Below are positions 1-10,470 of a DNA stretch of 52,200 bases, piece by piece; within the stretch, counting starts at the first letter, position 1, and the number at the start of each line of letters is the position of its first letter. The stretch comes from Candidatus Gottesmanbacteria bacterium (lineage in GTDB: Bacteria > Patescibacteriota > Microgenomatia > UBA10105 > UBA927): positions 332,596 to 384,795 of the forward strand of contig JAHFKN010000001.1 of assembly GCA_023245355.1 (NCBI GenBank), written 5' to 3'. Both the position numbers and the translations under genes were made by a program. The notes below the pieces were generated by a model. It searched no databases, was not told the DNA's origin, and was given only the letters and a program-made list of their open reading frames with translations.

Positions 1-1102
1 CCAACACCGGCACAATGGTAACGATGATGCGTGATACGGGCGTTATCCCGCCGTATTCGCGGGTTGCAATCCACGGCACATACCGCAGCATAAGCCCCAA
101 ACTTAACCAGAACGACAATGCATGAATGGGTGATTTCCTGCGTATCGGAACAAATGCCAGACAGGAGAGCCACCAGACCGCATACCATGGATACATCTCC
201 TCCCTAAGCGGGCTTATAAGAAATACCCCGAACATAAGAAACGCGGCGATACGCATTTTCTTTTCCCATTTCCATGCCGGCCCGCCCGTCGGCGAGGCAG
301 GCAGGAAAAAAAGAGGGAGAAGCACGATGGTCGCGCCTTTTATCAGCACAGAGGATATAAACAGGATAATACCCGCAGCTTTGTAACGGGCGCCCTGCCG
401 GTTCCACAGCAACAGTCCGGCCAATCCCAGCGCCATCATGACAACGTCGTTATGTCCGCTCACCAGCACTTCGATAAGCACGAGCGGGTTCAGCGCAAAA
501 AACAATGCCTGCTTCAGATCTTTGGTTTTCCGGTATATGAGAAATGTCACTGCCGCATAAAAAACGGCCGCAAACGCTTTAAATGACATGACCGTCAGAA
601 ATATATTCCCCATACCCGCGATAAACGGGAATGACGTCAGCACTATCCACGCGGGTCCGTAGAGCGCAAGTTTGTTTGCTGCCCGCGTATAGGAAAGCAT
701 CGGCTCATTGGGTATTTCAACCGGCATCACGACATACGGATTTTCCCGGTACAGAAAGGCAACTTTTGCCGTCGCAATATAGTTATAGATATCATAGGAA
801 AACGCAGGATATGACAGCACCAACATGATAACGAGTGCAAATACCCAGCGGGGCACTGACATGAGTTTTTTTTCCTTCTGTCCCCACAACAATATGCCGT
901 AACCGGCAAACAGTGCGGCGATGATGCAGGCGTAGAGTACTGCGGCGACTACTGACTGCCGGTATACCAGAGACACTACGATATTCTGTGCCCATACATA
1001 TAACGGATGAGAGGAAAACGACAGATGCGGATCGATAAATCCGTAGGAATATAAAAGGAGTACGGAAGCGGCAGCGATAAACAGAATATATGCCCGTTTC
1101 AT
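1..1102 (-). CDS. Partial GT87/GT-C-like polytopic membrane glycosyltransferase (C-terminus runs off the left edge)
   Basis: Own minus-strand translation from ATG at 1102 gives MKRAYILFIAAASVLLYSYGFIDPHLSF...FALVIMLVLSYPAFSYDIYNYIATAKVAFLYRENPYVVMPVE...LFFALNPLVLIEVLVSGHND... with no stop to the edge. It parallels the ORF at 39408-40547 (SYPAAFSYDFFNYLFTAKTVLVYHQNPYTVTP / LFALNPLILIESLVSGHND). Not in the supplied ORF track because it has no stop in the window. Confidence 0.85.
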   Translation of the reverse strand, partial: MKRAYILFIAAASVLLLYSYGFIDPHLSFSSHPLYVWAQNIVVSLVYRQSVVAAVLYACIIAALFAGYGILLWGQKEKKLMSVPRWVFALVIMLVLSYPAFSYDIYNYIATAKVAFLYRENPYVVMPVEIPNEPMLSYTRAANKLALYGPAWIVLTSFPFIAGMGNIFLTVMSFKAFAAVFYAAVTFLIYRKTKDLKQALFFALNPLVLIEVLVSGHNDVVMMALGLAGLLLWNRQGARYKAAGIILFISSVLIKGATIVLLPLFFLPASPTGGPAWKWEKKMRIAAFLMFGVFLISPLREEMYPWYAVWWLSCLAFVPIRRKSPIHALSFWLSLGLMLRYVPWIATREYGGITPVSRIIVTIVPVL

Positions 1103-1629
1103 AATGTGAGTACGGCGTTGTCCCTGACCATTCCGGACTGCCGCAGCATGTCCTTTATGGACAGTGTCGTCGCATCTGATTTCTCCGGTTTCCATTCGAA
1201 TGTGTCCGGCAACCCGGATTGCAGACCGGTTAACACCTGTGTGTGACGGGCCGCTGCCTCCCGAAGCTGAAGCTCCAATGCACGTACGTCTTTGCCCTCG
1301 GAAGCTGCACGCCGAAGATAGACCGGTACCCGTGCGAATTCGCTGTCGGACCGAAGCAGTGCATCAGATGCCAGCAGATACTGCTTATATTCAAACAGTG
1401 TTTTGGCTTCCACGAGATATTTATCGGACAGCCCGAGGTGATATTTATACGCACTGATATTCCCGAAATAAAACGGCTGCCGAAGCGTATCGATAAGACG
1501 GGATATGACGTACAGCTTGTTCCCCGGCATATATCCGGGATACGGCAATACATATTCAGCATGCACCGAACCGGCGCCTATAACCCCTAGTGTCAGTGTA
1601 AGTGCGACTGCTGCCAATATATGTTTCAT
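1099..1629 (-). CDS. Secreted/anchored DUF5667-like protein
   Basis: Start trimmed to MKHILAAVALTLTLGVIGAGSVHA (signal-peptide-like) followed by EYVLPYPGYMPGNKLYVISRLID, a DUF5667-like 'LPYPG..P.....Y' pattern. Stop overlaps the next start (ATGA at 1099-1102). Confidence 0.7.
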   Translation of the reverse strand: MKHILAAVALTLTLGVIGAGSVHAEYVLPYPGYMPGNKLYVISRLIDTLRQPFYFGNISAYKYHLGLSDKYLVEAKTLFEYKQYLLASDALLRSDSEFARVPVYLRRAASEGKDVRALELQLREAAARHTQVLTGLQSGLPDTFEWKPEKSDATTLSIKDMLRQSGMVRDNAVLTL

Positions 1630-1630
1630 G

Positions 1631-2401
1631 TTATCGGTTGTTACGGTACGTGACGTACGCTTTCGGAAAGTGCAGAGCCGAAAACAACGCAAACAGAAAT
1701 CCGCGCCACCCGTCAACAAATCCTTTGTGCCGCACATACAGGGAAAAAAATGTCATGACCGGCCGGACAATAAGATAGGAAACCGCAACTCTCAATGATT
1801 TGGAATTCTTCTTCTCCTCGAGTTCATGGGCAACCAATCGGATATATGCGGACGATTTTTCCCAATACTGGGACACAGACGTATATGAATAATGCTCCAT
1901 TGCATGATCGAGGTGCCCCACATGGCCTTCAATTTCTATTTGTTCATGCACGCTCTTTTGCGGAAACTTCCCCATTCCTCTTCTGAAAAGACGGATCACA
2001 TAGTCAGGATATTGTCCGCCCTTCCTAAGCCAATCACCGAGGAAATAATTGTGGCGGGGTATAAAATATCCGTTTGGTACTAGGCCGGAACCAATAACGT
2101 CCAGGATTTCTTCCTTGAGGGGCTTACCTACTGTTTCATCCGCATCCAGCTGCAGTATCCAGTCGCCGTGCGCTTTATCCAGGGCTTTCTGCTTGTTGAT
2201 GTGGAACATCGGAGGATTCGTCGTCACGTATACGGCCGCCCCGAATTTCTTCGCCAGCTGTACCGTGTTATCCGAAGATCCGCCGTCCACGACAACGATT
2301 TCGTCAGCAATATCCGCAACCGATCGGAGGCACCGCTCCAGATTTGCAGCTTCGTTATACACGGCCAGTACGACCGAAAGCATTATTCTTTTTTCCGCCA
2401 T
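1631..2401 (-). CDS. GT2 family glycosyltransferase (WaaE/KdtX-like)
   Basis: SVVLAVYNEAANLERCLRSV..DEIVVVDGGSSDNT...LQLDADE; GT-A fold motifs and the HNYFLG..RLFR...HVHE-like pattern of this subfamily. Confidence 0.88.
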   Translation of the reverse strand: MAEKRIMLSVVLAVYNEAANLERCLRSVADIADEIVVVDGGSSDNTVQLAKKFGAAVYVTTNPPMFHINKQKALDKAHGDWILQLDADETVGKPLKEEILDVIGSGLVPNGYFIPRHNYFLGDWLRKGGQYPDYVIRLFRRGMGKFPQKSVHEQIEIEGHVGHLDHAMEHYSYTSVSQYWEKSSAYIRLVAHELEEKKNSKSLRVAVSYLIVRPVMTFFSLYVRHKGFVDGWRGFLFALFSALHFPKAYVTYRNNR

Positions 2402-4047
2402 AGCACTTGTATTGTACCAATAGTGACAATAAATACCGCCAAGGACACCAAACTTACATAATCTGATATTCGCCTGAGCCTGGTCTCTCCGAATTCGAAC
2501 CGGATATCGTAATTACCGGGGCTAAGGTCAAACGTCATAAGCCCGCGGAACGCGGGATCCTGAAATATGAGACGGGTATTTTCGAGAGGGCTGCCGTTTA
2601 CAAATACCGTCCATCCCGGAAAATACAGCGTATTTTCGACAAACCGCACGGGCTCCGTGACACTCACATGATATGTCCGGAGCGTGGTGGTACGCACTCC
2701 TTCGGCGATGACGCCGCCGGGCGGCATGGTGTACGCAACTGACTCCGGCCGTTTTTCCATAAAACGCACGGACCAGACAGGGCTGCTTTCACCCGTATCC
2801 GTCGTACCGTTATAGATGCCGCTAAAATAGCCTTCGGGATATGATTTATATTCCCTTGCCCTCCACATCGGGATAGTCGCCAGCACGGACACGGCACACA
2901 GTATCAAAGCAGTACGTATTCCGGTTTTCCCGGGGGTTATATATACAACAAATGCACCTAAGACGGAAATCAAAAATACGGTGACCGACATAAGTCTCCA
3001 CGGAAACTGAAATTTCTGGAGCAGGGTTACCGTATTCCATATCGGAGCGGCGTTACTGGTCATCGCAAAAAGGGAAAAAAACAATAGTAAGATGCCGGCG
3101 ACAAGGAACCGCTGGTGTTTGGTATTTTTTTCCAGCGCAAGAAACGCCATGATAACCGCCAGTAATTGCCCGGCCCCCAGCCATTTGGACAAGTCATTCC
3201 CTCCGCCGTAACTCCACGGCGAATAGAGAAACGCAGGCCACGGCACAAACCTATCCGTAATCGCTCCGGCAGTCACAATGTCCCGCAGTGTATATTTGCC
3301 TTCGAAAAAGCCCGGGATCCAATAAAAAGCCGACAGCAGAAATCCTGCAAGAATGCCTCCCGTACCCATTGCGATAAATAGCAATGGTCTGCGGGACTCC
3401 TGCACGGCAAGATACAGTCCGTATAATCCGATCAGCGGGAGAAACATGAGGCTTAACGCGTTGTGCGACAGAATAAGCAATGCGGTTCCGAACGAAACAA
3501 TAATCAGAGCAAGTGCAGGACTGCGGTTTTTTTCTCTGGCAAGCAGCAACAATCCCAAACAAACGACCGGCGGAAAAACAAACGCCATATGTTCGCCAAT
3601 CGCGCCCCGCACATACAAATCGACGAAACGGTACGGGGCAAACGCATACAGCACTGCTCCTGCAACCCCGGCCGCCTTTCCCCAGGCCACTGACAGCCAC
3701 ATATACATGGCGAGCAAACTGGCGGCAAACGCAGCGGCAAACACAAGTTTTGTGCTGTCGACAAAAGTAAATCCCATTGCATGAAAGACAGACGCTACGT
3801 ATGAAGGCCAGGGATACAGGAACATGAGTATCGGGTGACCATATCCCCAGTTCAGATTGGAGGCCCACCGCGGGACGATATTTCCTTCCGATAATGACGC
3901 GTAAAAGTTTGCGATTCTCGCCACATGATCCTGTCCGTCATGCGTAACCGGCAATCCCGGATGCAACAGATTCCACAACGGAACCAGCGCAAGAATACAC
4001 AGTCCGATTACAATAATTCCGTGCGACCGCAATAGCTTCATAATCAT
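2383..4047 (-). CDS. PTPS-related polytopic membrane protein (6-pyruvoyl-tetrahydropterin synthase-related, putative GT-C)
   Basis: VTHDGQDHVARIANFYASLSEGNIVPRWASNLNWGYGHPILMFLYPWPSY; many TM segments; C-terminal LYFPGWTVFVNG...PGNYDIRFEFGE. Start trimmed to MIMKLL, ATGA overlap with the upstream gene. Confidence 0.8.
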   Translation of the reverse strand: MIMKLLRSHGIIVIGLCILALVPLWNLLHPGLPVTHDGQDHVARIANFYASLSEGNIVPRWASNLNWGYGHPILMFLYPWPSYVASVFHAMGFTFVDSTKLVFAAAFAASLLAMYMWLSVAWGKAAGVAGAVLYAFAPYRFVDLYVRGAIGEHMAFVFPPVVCLGLLLLAREKNRSPALALIIVSFGTALLILSHNALSLMFLPLIGLYGLYLAVQESRRPLLFIAMGTGGILAGFLLSAFYWIPGFFEGKYTLRDIVTAGAITDRFVPWPAFLYSPWSYGGGNDLSKWLGAGQLLAVIMAFLALEKNTKHQRFLVAGILLLFFSLFAMTSNAAPIWNTVTLLQKFQFPWRLMSVTVFLISVLGAFVVYITPGKTGIRTALILCAVSVLATIPMWRAREYKSYPEGYFSGIYNGTTDTGESSPVWSVRFMEKRPESVAYTMPPGGVIAEGVRTTTLRTYHVSVTEPVRFVENTLYFPGWTVFVNGSPLENTRLIFQDPAFRGLMTFDLSPGNYDIRFEFGETRLRRISDYVSLVSLAVFIVTIGTIQVLWRKKE

Positions 4048-5540
4048 TCCTCCGTGCGTTTTTCTATGATAAATCCGCTCGGCAGGTTCCACGTTTTAAC
4101 GACAGCGCCGGTTTTGATAACCGTCTCTAACCATCCATTATAACTCCATGGCTTCTCCGGATCCGGTTCTATCAGAAGATAAAATACCGGTTTTCTTTCA
4201 AACGGCGGGACATACCCGTATGTGCGGCTCCCGTACCATGTGGCAAGATATTCATACGCATACGGAATGACCGGAGGGGTAAATACCAACAGTCCGAACG
4301 GTTTCCCCGCCGCATCGGAATATATAACATCAAGCGCCTCGGTTTTTCCGCGGATTTTTGCCGTTCCCCCGTAATCACGGTAATCCGTCAGTATCGTTTT
4401 GGGCATCCGCATCAGTACTCCGGAAAAAAGTAATATCCCGGCGGCACAAAGCACCCACCGCGTCAGCCTGCCGGAGAACGCACGCATTGCTACGTAGGAT
4501 GCCAGAATCGGGTATACGAAATATAATAAGGTAAGATAGTGCGAATACACGGGACCCCGGTACGGAAAAAATATAAAAAAGTGCGCGGCGATTAAGAGAA
4601 GCAATCCGTATACATACGCTTTGATTTCCTGCTTTTTTTCGCGATACGCATACCAGAGAACGGAGCACAAAAAAATCCACGGAAATACCGTGCGCATCCA
4701 CGGCACCGGGAACAAAAACGATTCCCGTATAGTAGCAAACAAGGCGTTTACATCTCCGGCCAGTTCAAATGACCATGAGAACGGTGCTGCCGTAACCGGT
4801 GTCGTTACCCGGCTGCCGTACGACAGTATCCCTTTGACAACTCCCCACCCATGACGGGACTCAAACAGAATCATCGGCGATAATCCTGCCAAAAATCCGG
4901 CACACACGACAACCCACGCTTTGATATCCCGGATTTTGAGGATAAACCCGAAATACAGGACCGTCATGAGCATTGCGGGTGCTGCCATGGGCAGTTCAAA
5001 ATGATACAGCAGTGCGGCAAAAAACGACGTAACAAATACCGCGGTCAGCGTTTTTTTCCGTGATAGCCAGACGGCATACAAAAACGGCAATGCGATAAGC
5101 GCGGAAAAATTCGGCGCCCAGATCATGCGCGCCTGTGCGCTAAGCGGCAAAGACACAGCAGCAAGTATCAGCGAAACAACAGCGGTGTGAAACCCGAATA
5201 TTTTTTTTACGAACCAATAGATAAACCACAGTGCGGCAATACTTATAATACCAAGGGCTACGATAGCACCGTACGGATTGCCGGATGAAACAAAAAGCAA
5301 TGCCGCCAGAATATAGCGGTACCCCGGCCCGTGAAAAATACCGGGGAGACCGGCAAATCCGGCTCCCGCTTCGCTGCCTATAAGCGTCAGCTTGTGATCA
5401 ACCGCGATTGAACGGGCGGCCATAAAATCCAGTCCCTGATCAAACCCGAACACATAATTGCCGTTTGCTGTTTCCACAACCCGGAGCATCACACCCAATG
5501 CCACCAGAACAATCACAACGGCAACCATCAGGTATTTCAT
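4044..5540 (-). CDS. GT39-like polytopic membrane glycosyltransferase ('WxPN' subfamily)
   Basis: FGFDQGLDFMAARSIAVDHKLTLIGSEAG...QARMIWAPNFSALIALPFLYAVWL; multiple TM; similar to ORFs at 11782 and 41336. Confidence 0.8.
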   Translation of the reverse strand: MKYLMVAVVIVLVALGVMLRVVETANGNYVFGFDQGLDFMAARSIAVDHKLTLIGSEAGAGFAGLPGIFHGPGYRYILAALLFVSSGNPYGAIVALGIISIAALWFIYWFVKKIFGFHTAVVSLILAAVSLPLSAQARMIWAPNFSALIALPFLYAVWLSRKKTLTAVFVTSFFAALLYHFELPMAAPAMLMTVLYFGFILKIRDIKAWVVVCAGFLAGLSPMILFESRHGWGVVKGILSYGSRVTTPVTAAPFSWSFELAGDVNALFATIRESFLFPVPWMRTVFPWIFLCSVLWYAYREKKQEIKAYVYGLLLLIAAHFFIFFPYRGPVYSHYLTLLYFVYPILASYVAMRAFSGRLTRWVLCAAGILLFSGVLMRMPKTILTDYRDYGGTAKIRGKTEALDVIYSDAAGKPFGLLVFTPPVIPYAYEYLATWYGSRTYGYVPPFERKPVFYLLIEPDPEKPWSYNGWLETVIKTGAVVKTWNLPSGFIIEKRTEE

Positions 5541-7165
5541 AATGTGGCGGCTATGACAGCCGGGCTTCCGTCCAGAGAATAAAATGTTTCCAGCGTACGC
5601 AGTCCGGAAGGCAAATGTTTTGCGTCATAAAAATACAGTGTTTTGGAGGCAAATTCAGACGGCTTCTGCGGCAATATGCCAAATGCGTATTTCCCGATAC
5701 GGTGCGCCTCTTCATATCCTCCTGATACCGTGCCCCCCAGGCCGTGATATTGAGCCGGATCAAACTTCGTGTAATAGAGGAAAAACATATACGACTGGTA
5801 CAGACTTCCCTGATTTGAAAACTGGACAGCGTCATAGGAACCGGCCTGCTTTCCGGCATATAAAACTGCGCTTTTGAGCGCGTATTGGAAACTGTCGGAC
5901 TGCTCAACCGGAAACCGGACAAAGTATCCCCGCCAAAATACAGTGATTCCCTGCGCGACTACTACTCCGACGACAACCGCCATAATCTGCAGCTGACGGA
6001 TGGAAAATCTTTTGATGACCCACCAGAACCCGAACGCCTCTATAAGAAGAACAATCGGCACCAATGCATACGCACGCATCGCGTGGGGCGATTGCGTCGT
6101 AACAGAGGCGGGAACAGGAGAAATCAGTATCCAGGAAACTAAAAACCATTTAAGACTCGCCGGCAGTTTGGATTTTATCAGTGCCCATATTCCCAACAGA
6201 AGAAACGGTGCTTCCCACAAGTACAATAACCCCATGCCGGGAACTTTATGCGCTTCCCGGTCGGCGCCGGTAAACACCCACAGGGGAGAAAAATGGGATA
6301 CGTAGTTTTTTGTAAATACCCCTATGTATGTGCCCGCTCTGCCGTACAGGAGTTTGCCTGCCACGTATCCCCGTTCGCGTGCCGCGACATACGCTTTTGT
6401 CGCCGTCACTATATCCGGCGAATCCGGTGAAAATGCGCTCGTGCCGCGGAAACGGAGCAATCCTTCGGGGGAAACTGCCGCAAGCACTGCCGGTAATGCA
6501 ATCAGTATTCCCAATACACCGGAAATCAGAACATACCGCCGTGCGTGCCATATTTCTTTCCGGAATAATGCAGTACCGGAAATCAGGATAAGCGGACTGA
6601 TAATTTTGTCACTCTGATATCCATGAAGTGACACGGCAAATGCGACGGCGCTCCATATCCAGGCTGACTTTTTCCCCAACAGTACTGCCCGCAAAAAGAG
6701 ATAGATCCCGAGTACAAACAGTGTCAACCCCAGATTCGCCTCATGCCCGAGCCGGGAAATATAAATGTGCCAGGGAGAAATTGAAAGAAGTACGGCCGCG
6801 ATATCACCGAGCCGTTCATACGAACAGTATTTTTTGCCGATCATTCTTCCGATGCTGTACACCAAATACACCGTCAGGACGGATAGCAGCACCGACGGAA
6901 GCCGGACGGAAACAGCCGTAAGGCCGAGGATTTTTACGAACGGAATGGTCAGATATACATACAACGCCGGCCGGTAATCATCGTATGCCCGAAGCAACAT
7001 CGGATACGGGGTACCGTATTCATCTTTGCCGGTCTGTATTATCGAATAGGCATTGTAGCCGATAGAAACTTCATCCAGTGACGGGGCCGGCGGAACGCGG
7101 GAAATCGCATAGAAACGGAAAAAGACCGCAATAATAATAATTCCCAGTGGAATCAGACGTTTCAT
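5537..7165 (-). CDS. GT39-like polytopic membrane glycosyltransferase (DEA-IGYNAYSI subfamily)
   Basis: SLDEVSIGYNAYSIIQTGKDEYGTPYPMLLRAYDDYRPALYVYLTIPFVKILGLTAVSVRLPS; start trimmed to MKRLIPLGIIII. Confidence 0.85.
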   Translation of the reverse strand: MKRLIPLGIIIIAVFFRFYAISRVPPAPSLDEVSIGYNAYSIIQTGKDEYGTPYPMLLRAYDDYRPALYVYLTIPFVKILGLTAVSVRLPSVLLSVLTVYLVYSIGRMIGKKYCSYERLGDIAAVLLSISPWHIYISRLGHEANLGLTLFVLGIYLFLRAVLLGKKSAWIWSAVAFAVSLHGYQSDKIISPLILISGTALFRKEIWHARRYVLISGVLGILIALPAVLAAVSPEGLLRFRGTSAFSPDSPDIVTATKAYVAARERGYVAGKLLYGRAGTYIGVFTKNYVSHFSPLWVFTGADREAHKVPGMGLLYLWEAPFLLLGIWALIKSKLPASLKWFLVSWILISPVPASVTTQSPHAMRAYALVPIVLLIEAFGFWWVIKRFSIRQLQIMAVVVGVVVAQGITVFWRGYFVRFPVEQSDSFQYALKSAVLYAGKQAGSYDAVQFSNQGSLYQSYMFFLYYTKFDPAQYHGLGGTVSGGYEEAHRIGKYAFGILPQKPSEFASKTLYFYDAKHLPSGLRTLETFYSLDGSPAVIAATL

Positions 7166-7181
7166 GGTGTGTTCCCCCAAC

Positions 7182-8846
7182 CTATTCGGAAATCCGCATC
7201 GCATCTTCACCGTTTAGGTATTTGATCGTATAGGCATCCCCCGGCAGTTCCCTCGGGGAACCTATGTATAATATACTTCCGTCGTGCAGCTCATTTGCCC
7301 AATGTGATATCGGCCGGAACTCGTATGTATCGAAGCGGTTTTTCACCTCGGCAAACCCCCCTGACGCCGTCCCGCCCGCCGCTAAATATGCCGCCGGATC
7401 ATATTTGGTATAGAACAGAAAAAACATATGCGGCTGCTCCAGTGAGGTAGAGACAACCACTTTTTTATATTTCCCCTTATGACTCTCCGCATATTCTACC
7501 GCCTGTTTATATCCGTACTGCCAGAATTTGGAATATTCGTTATTCATATGGGCGTAATACATATGGAAATAGAAAAGGATATTAAAGGCTGCTATACCTG
7601 CAGCAATCAATGCAGCGCCGATGATAAGGTACCTCACATATCCGCGGACCCCCGCCGTGTAATGCAGAACATACGACCAGCACTGCATAATACCTATTGC
7701 GGTGAAAATCTGCAGTGACGGCAGGATGACGAGTGTCCTGATCGCATGCGGCGTTTCGCTCGTCGGAGACGCGGCCACAGGAGCCAGAAGCAGCCAGCCT
7801 AACAATAGCGCTCCCACCCGACCGCCTGCCCGCCACACGGCAAATATCCCCCATAGCAAAAACGGCAGTTCCCACAAGTAGAGTAATCCGTTATCCGGCG
7901 CATGATGCCTGTCGTTATCGCCGGTAAGGAATAACCAACGGAACGAAAAATGGCTGATATACCCGTCGAGCAGGGTTTTTGCGTACACGATACGGCGGTT
8001 ATCAAATACCGCACCGATCCTGTCTCCTGCTTTCCTGTCATCTTCCAGTTTGGATACCGAACGCATCAGCAAGCCTGTCTGGTCCGATAATGTACTTGTG
8101 CCTTTTAGCCGGGTCACGGAAGACTTATCCAGTACCACGGGAATGAGAGGAGCTACCGTAAGCAATCCGATAATGATACCGATCGTGACGCGCCGTCTGT
8201 CAGCAAACAATTCCTTACGCCATAATACGGATATGATAAGGAGCAGCAGCGGTACGAATACCCGCTCACTATGGTATGCGTAGAGCGAAAGCGCGAATAA
8301 AAACGCGCTGGCTGCCATCCACGGCAGTGACACTAGACCCCGGAAAAACGCAACGAGCCCCCAGATATTGAGTGTCACTCCGATATTGGCTTCAAAGGCA
8401 ATCCGCGAAAACTGCAGGTGCCACGGAGAGATTGCAAGCAGAAACGCAGTCAATAAGCCGCATGCTCCCGCCGAAAACTCACTGATTTGTTTTTTTGCTT
8501 TTGTGTGAAGCTGACGGAATAATTCGATAACCAGTGCGTACGCACCGATAACAGCCAATACCCCCATCACTGCCGCCGGTAAACGCACGGCCCACGTGTT
8601 GAGACCGAACAGGGCTACTGCAGGAACCGCAAGATACGCATACAGCGGCGGCTTGTAATCATCGAAAGACCGCAACGTCATAGGCAAAAACGTACCGTAT
8701 TCATCCCGTCCGGTCTTTAAGATCGAATACGCATTATATCCAAGCGCTGCCTCATCCCAATCAGGAGATACCGGCACGGCTCCGAGTTGCCAGAACCGTA
8801 ACATAATTGCCAAAGCGATGATGCCTGCCAATATAAATTTTTTCAT
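7182..8846 (-). CDS. GT39-like polytopic membrane glycosyltransferase (DEA-IGYNAYSI subfamily)
   Basis: DWDEAALGYNAYSILKTGRDEYGTFLPMTLRSFDDYKPPLYAYLAVPAVALFGLNTWAVRLPAA; start trimmed to MKKFILAG. Confidence 0.85.
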   Translation of the reverse strand: MKKFILAGIIALAIMLRFWQLGAVPVSPDWDEAALGYNAYSILKTGRDEYGTFLPMTLRSFDDYKPPLYAYLAVPAVALFGLNTWAVRLPAAVMGVLAVIGAYALVIELFRQLHTKAKKQISEFSAGACGLLTAFLLAISPWHLQFSRIAFEANIGVTLNIWGLVAFFRGLVSLPWMAASAFLFALSLYAYHSERVFVPLLLLIISVLWRKELFADRRRVTIGIIIGLLTVAPLIPVVLDKSSVTRLKGTSTLSDQTGLLMRSVSKLEDDRKAGDRIGAVFDNRRIVYAKTLLDGYISHFSFRWLFLTGDNDRHHAPDNGLLYLWELPFLLWGIFAVWRAGGRVGALLLGWLLLAPVAASPTSETPHAIRTLVILPSLQIFTAIGIMQCWSYVLHYTAGVRGYVRYLIIGAALIAAGIAAFNILFYFHMYYAHMNNEYSKFWQYGYKQAVEYAESHKGKYKKVVVSTSLEQPHMFFLFYTKYDPAAYLAAGGTASGGFAEVKNRFDTYEFRPISHWANELHDGSILYIGSPRELPGDAYTIKYLNGEDAMRISE

Positions 8847-8847
8847 A

Positions 8848-10470
8848 TCATTCAAAAGCGACAAGTACCGGTGTCCCGTTTAACACCCTGATAGTTTCGA
8901 CGACATGTGCGCCTGCCGGGACATCTTTCGGAGCCAGAATATAGAGCGTTTTGCCCGTATATGAACCGACCCCCTCCCGGGTGAACCGGTATTTATCGAA
9001 TCCGTACACATTATAAAATCCTGCAGCATCAAAGGATGCGTCTTTTGACGCTTCGAATTTACTGAGCGGATATTTCTCGTAAAACAACGCATATATATAC
9101 GGCCTGCCGATGCTTTCCGTCAGTACAATCGTGTCGTAATCATTTTTGCGTGCTTTGGCCAATTCAATTGCCTGTTTATATCCGTACTGCCATTCGCCGG
9201 AATATTCTTTGGGGTAATGATTGACGAAATTATGCCAGAAATACAAAAAGTTACCGGCAAACAACAGGATACACACGATACCCATAAGCATACGGATACG
9301 CTGACGGCTGATGCTCACAATACTCATAACCAGTCCGTAAGCGGAGAGGATGATATACACCGGCAAACCGTTTTCTATCCGCAATGCATGCGGCGTTTCG
9401 CGTGCGACAGCGGTCGGCGCGATAGACGCAAGGAGCCACCAGACCAAAAGAAACGCAATGCCGGGATAGTCACGAAACAACGTGAGTAACCCGTATACGA
9501 TAAACGGCGCACTGACCAGCAGGAGCTGGCCCGCATCCTGGATGGAAAACTTCGGATTACCATCCCCTTTTATAAACAGGAATCTTGGTTCCAGATTGTC
9601 AAAAAAATGTATGAGATATTCCCGGGCATATCCCATACGGCGGTTATGCAGCACGGCTGATACTTTGGAAAAATTATCAACCTGCCGGCGCGTATTGGAT
9701 GTGAGCACCGTTCTAAGATCGGTAAATATGCTTACTTCTTCAAACCGCAGACGTGCCTGGGGAGAAACCAGATGCGGCACGATAGGAAGCAATGCGGCAG
9801 CCGCGATAACCACACCGAGCACAAACTGCTTTCCGGCTCTGAGCGCAGCACGCCAAACAAAAAGGAAACATGCAGCTGCGATAAGCGGGCCGGCATACCG
9901 CGTACTGTTAAATGTATAGATACCCAATACAAACGGCAGCCAACTCACGTAAAAAATTGCCGGGCGCTCCCTGGCCCTGAGTACAAGCCAGATACCGAGA
10001 ACCAAAAAAAGGAGTGCGGTATTCGCTTCAAATCCCGCTCTCGAGAGCATGATATGCCAGGGCGTTATCGTAAGCAGGGCGCTGGCCGTGAGTGCAATCT
10101 CCCGCACATGTTTTGATTTTTTAAACAGTTCGGAAACCAAAAAATACAGAACCAGTACGGTAAGCGTCCCGGACAATGCAGACGGCAGCCGTACGGCGAC
10201 CTCGGTAAGCCCGAAAAGTGCTATGAACGGAACCGTGAGATATACAGGCACAGGCGGCTTATAATCCCCGAATGCGGCAAACGTATCCAGCGGCAGAAAT
10301 CTGCCGTGCTCATCTCTCCCCGTCGTCAGAATGCTGTATGCGTTGTAGCCTATCGATGCTTCATCCCACGAAATAGCGGGCGGGTTTGTTCCGAGATTAA
10401 CAACGCGGAGCAGCAATGCCGCCAATACGATTCCGCCCAGCACTATGCTTATGATATGTTGTCGTTTCAT
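8848..10470 (-). CDS. GT39-like polytopic membrane glycosyltransferase (DEA-IGYNAYSI subfamily)
   Basis: SWDEASIGYNAYSILTTGRDEHGRFLPLDTFAAFGDYKPPVPVYLTVPFIALFGLTEVAVRLPSA. Confidence 0.86.
   Translation of the reverse strand: MKRQHIISIVLGGIVLAALLLRVVNLGTNPPAISWDEASIGYNAYSILTTGRDEHGRFLPLDTFAAFGDYKPPVPVYLTVPFIALFGLTEVAVRLPSALSGTLTVLVLYFLVSELFKKSKHVREIALTASALLTITPWHIMLSRAGFEANTALLFLVLGIWLVLRARERPAIFYVSWLPFVLGIYTFNSTRYAGPLIAAACFLFVWRAALRAGKQFVLGVVIAAAALLPIVPHLVSPQARLRFEEVSIFTDLRTVLTSNTRRQVDNFSKVSAVLHNRRMGYAREYLIHFFDNLEPRFLFIKGDGNPKFSIQDAGQLLLVSAPFIVYGLLTLFRDYPGIAFLLVWWLLASIAPTAVARETPHALRIENGLPVYIILSAYGLVMSIVSISRQRIRMLMGIVCILLFAGNFLYFWHNFVNHYPKEYSGEWQYGYKQAIELAKARKNDYDTIVLTESIGRPYIYALFYEKYPLSKFEASKDASFDAAGFYNVYGFDKYRFTREGVGSYTGKTLYILAPKDVPAGAHVVETIRVLNGTPVLVAFE

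Noticed and set aside
126-995. Short ORFs on both strands at the left edge
   Set aside because: All overlap the open minus-strand frame of the partial GT87-like gene, which has a convincing paralog in the window.
3251-3868. 205-aa minus-strand ORF in another frame
   Set aside because: Lies fully inside the PTPS-related gene; Cys/Arg-rich out-of-frame translation.
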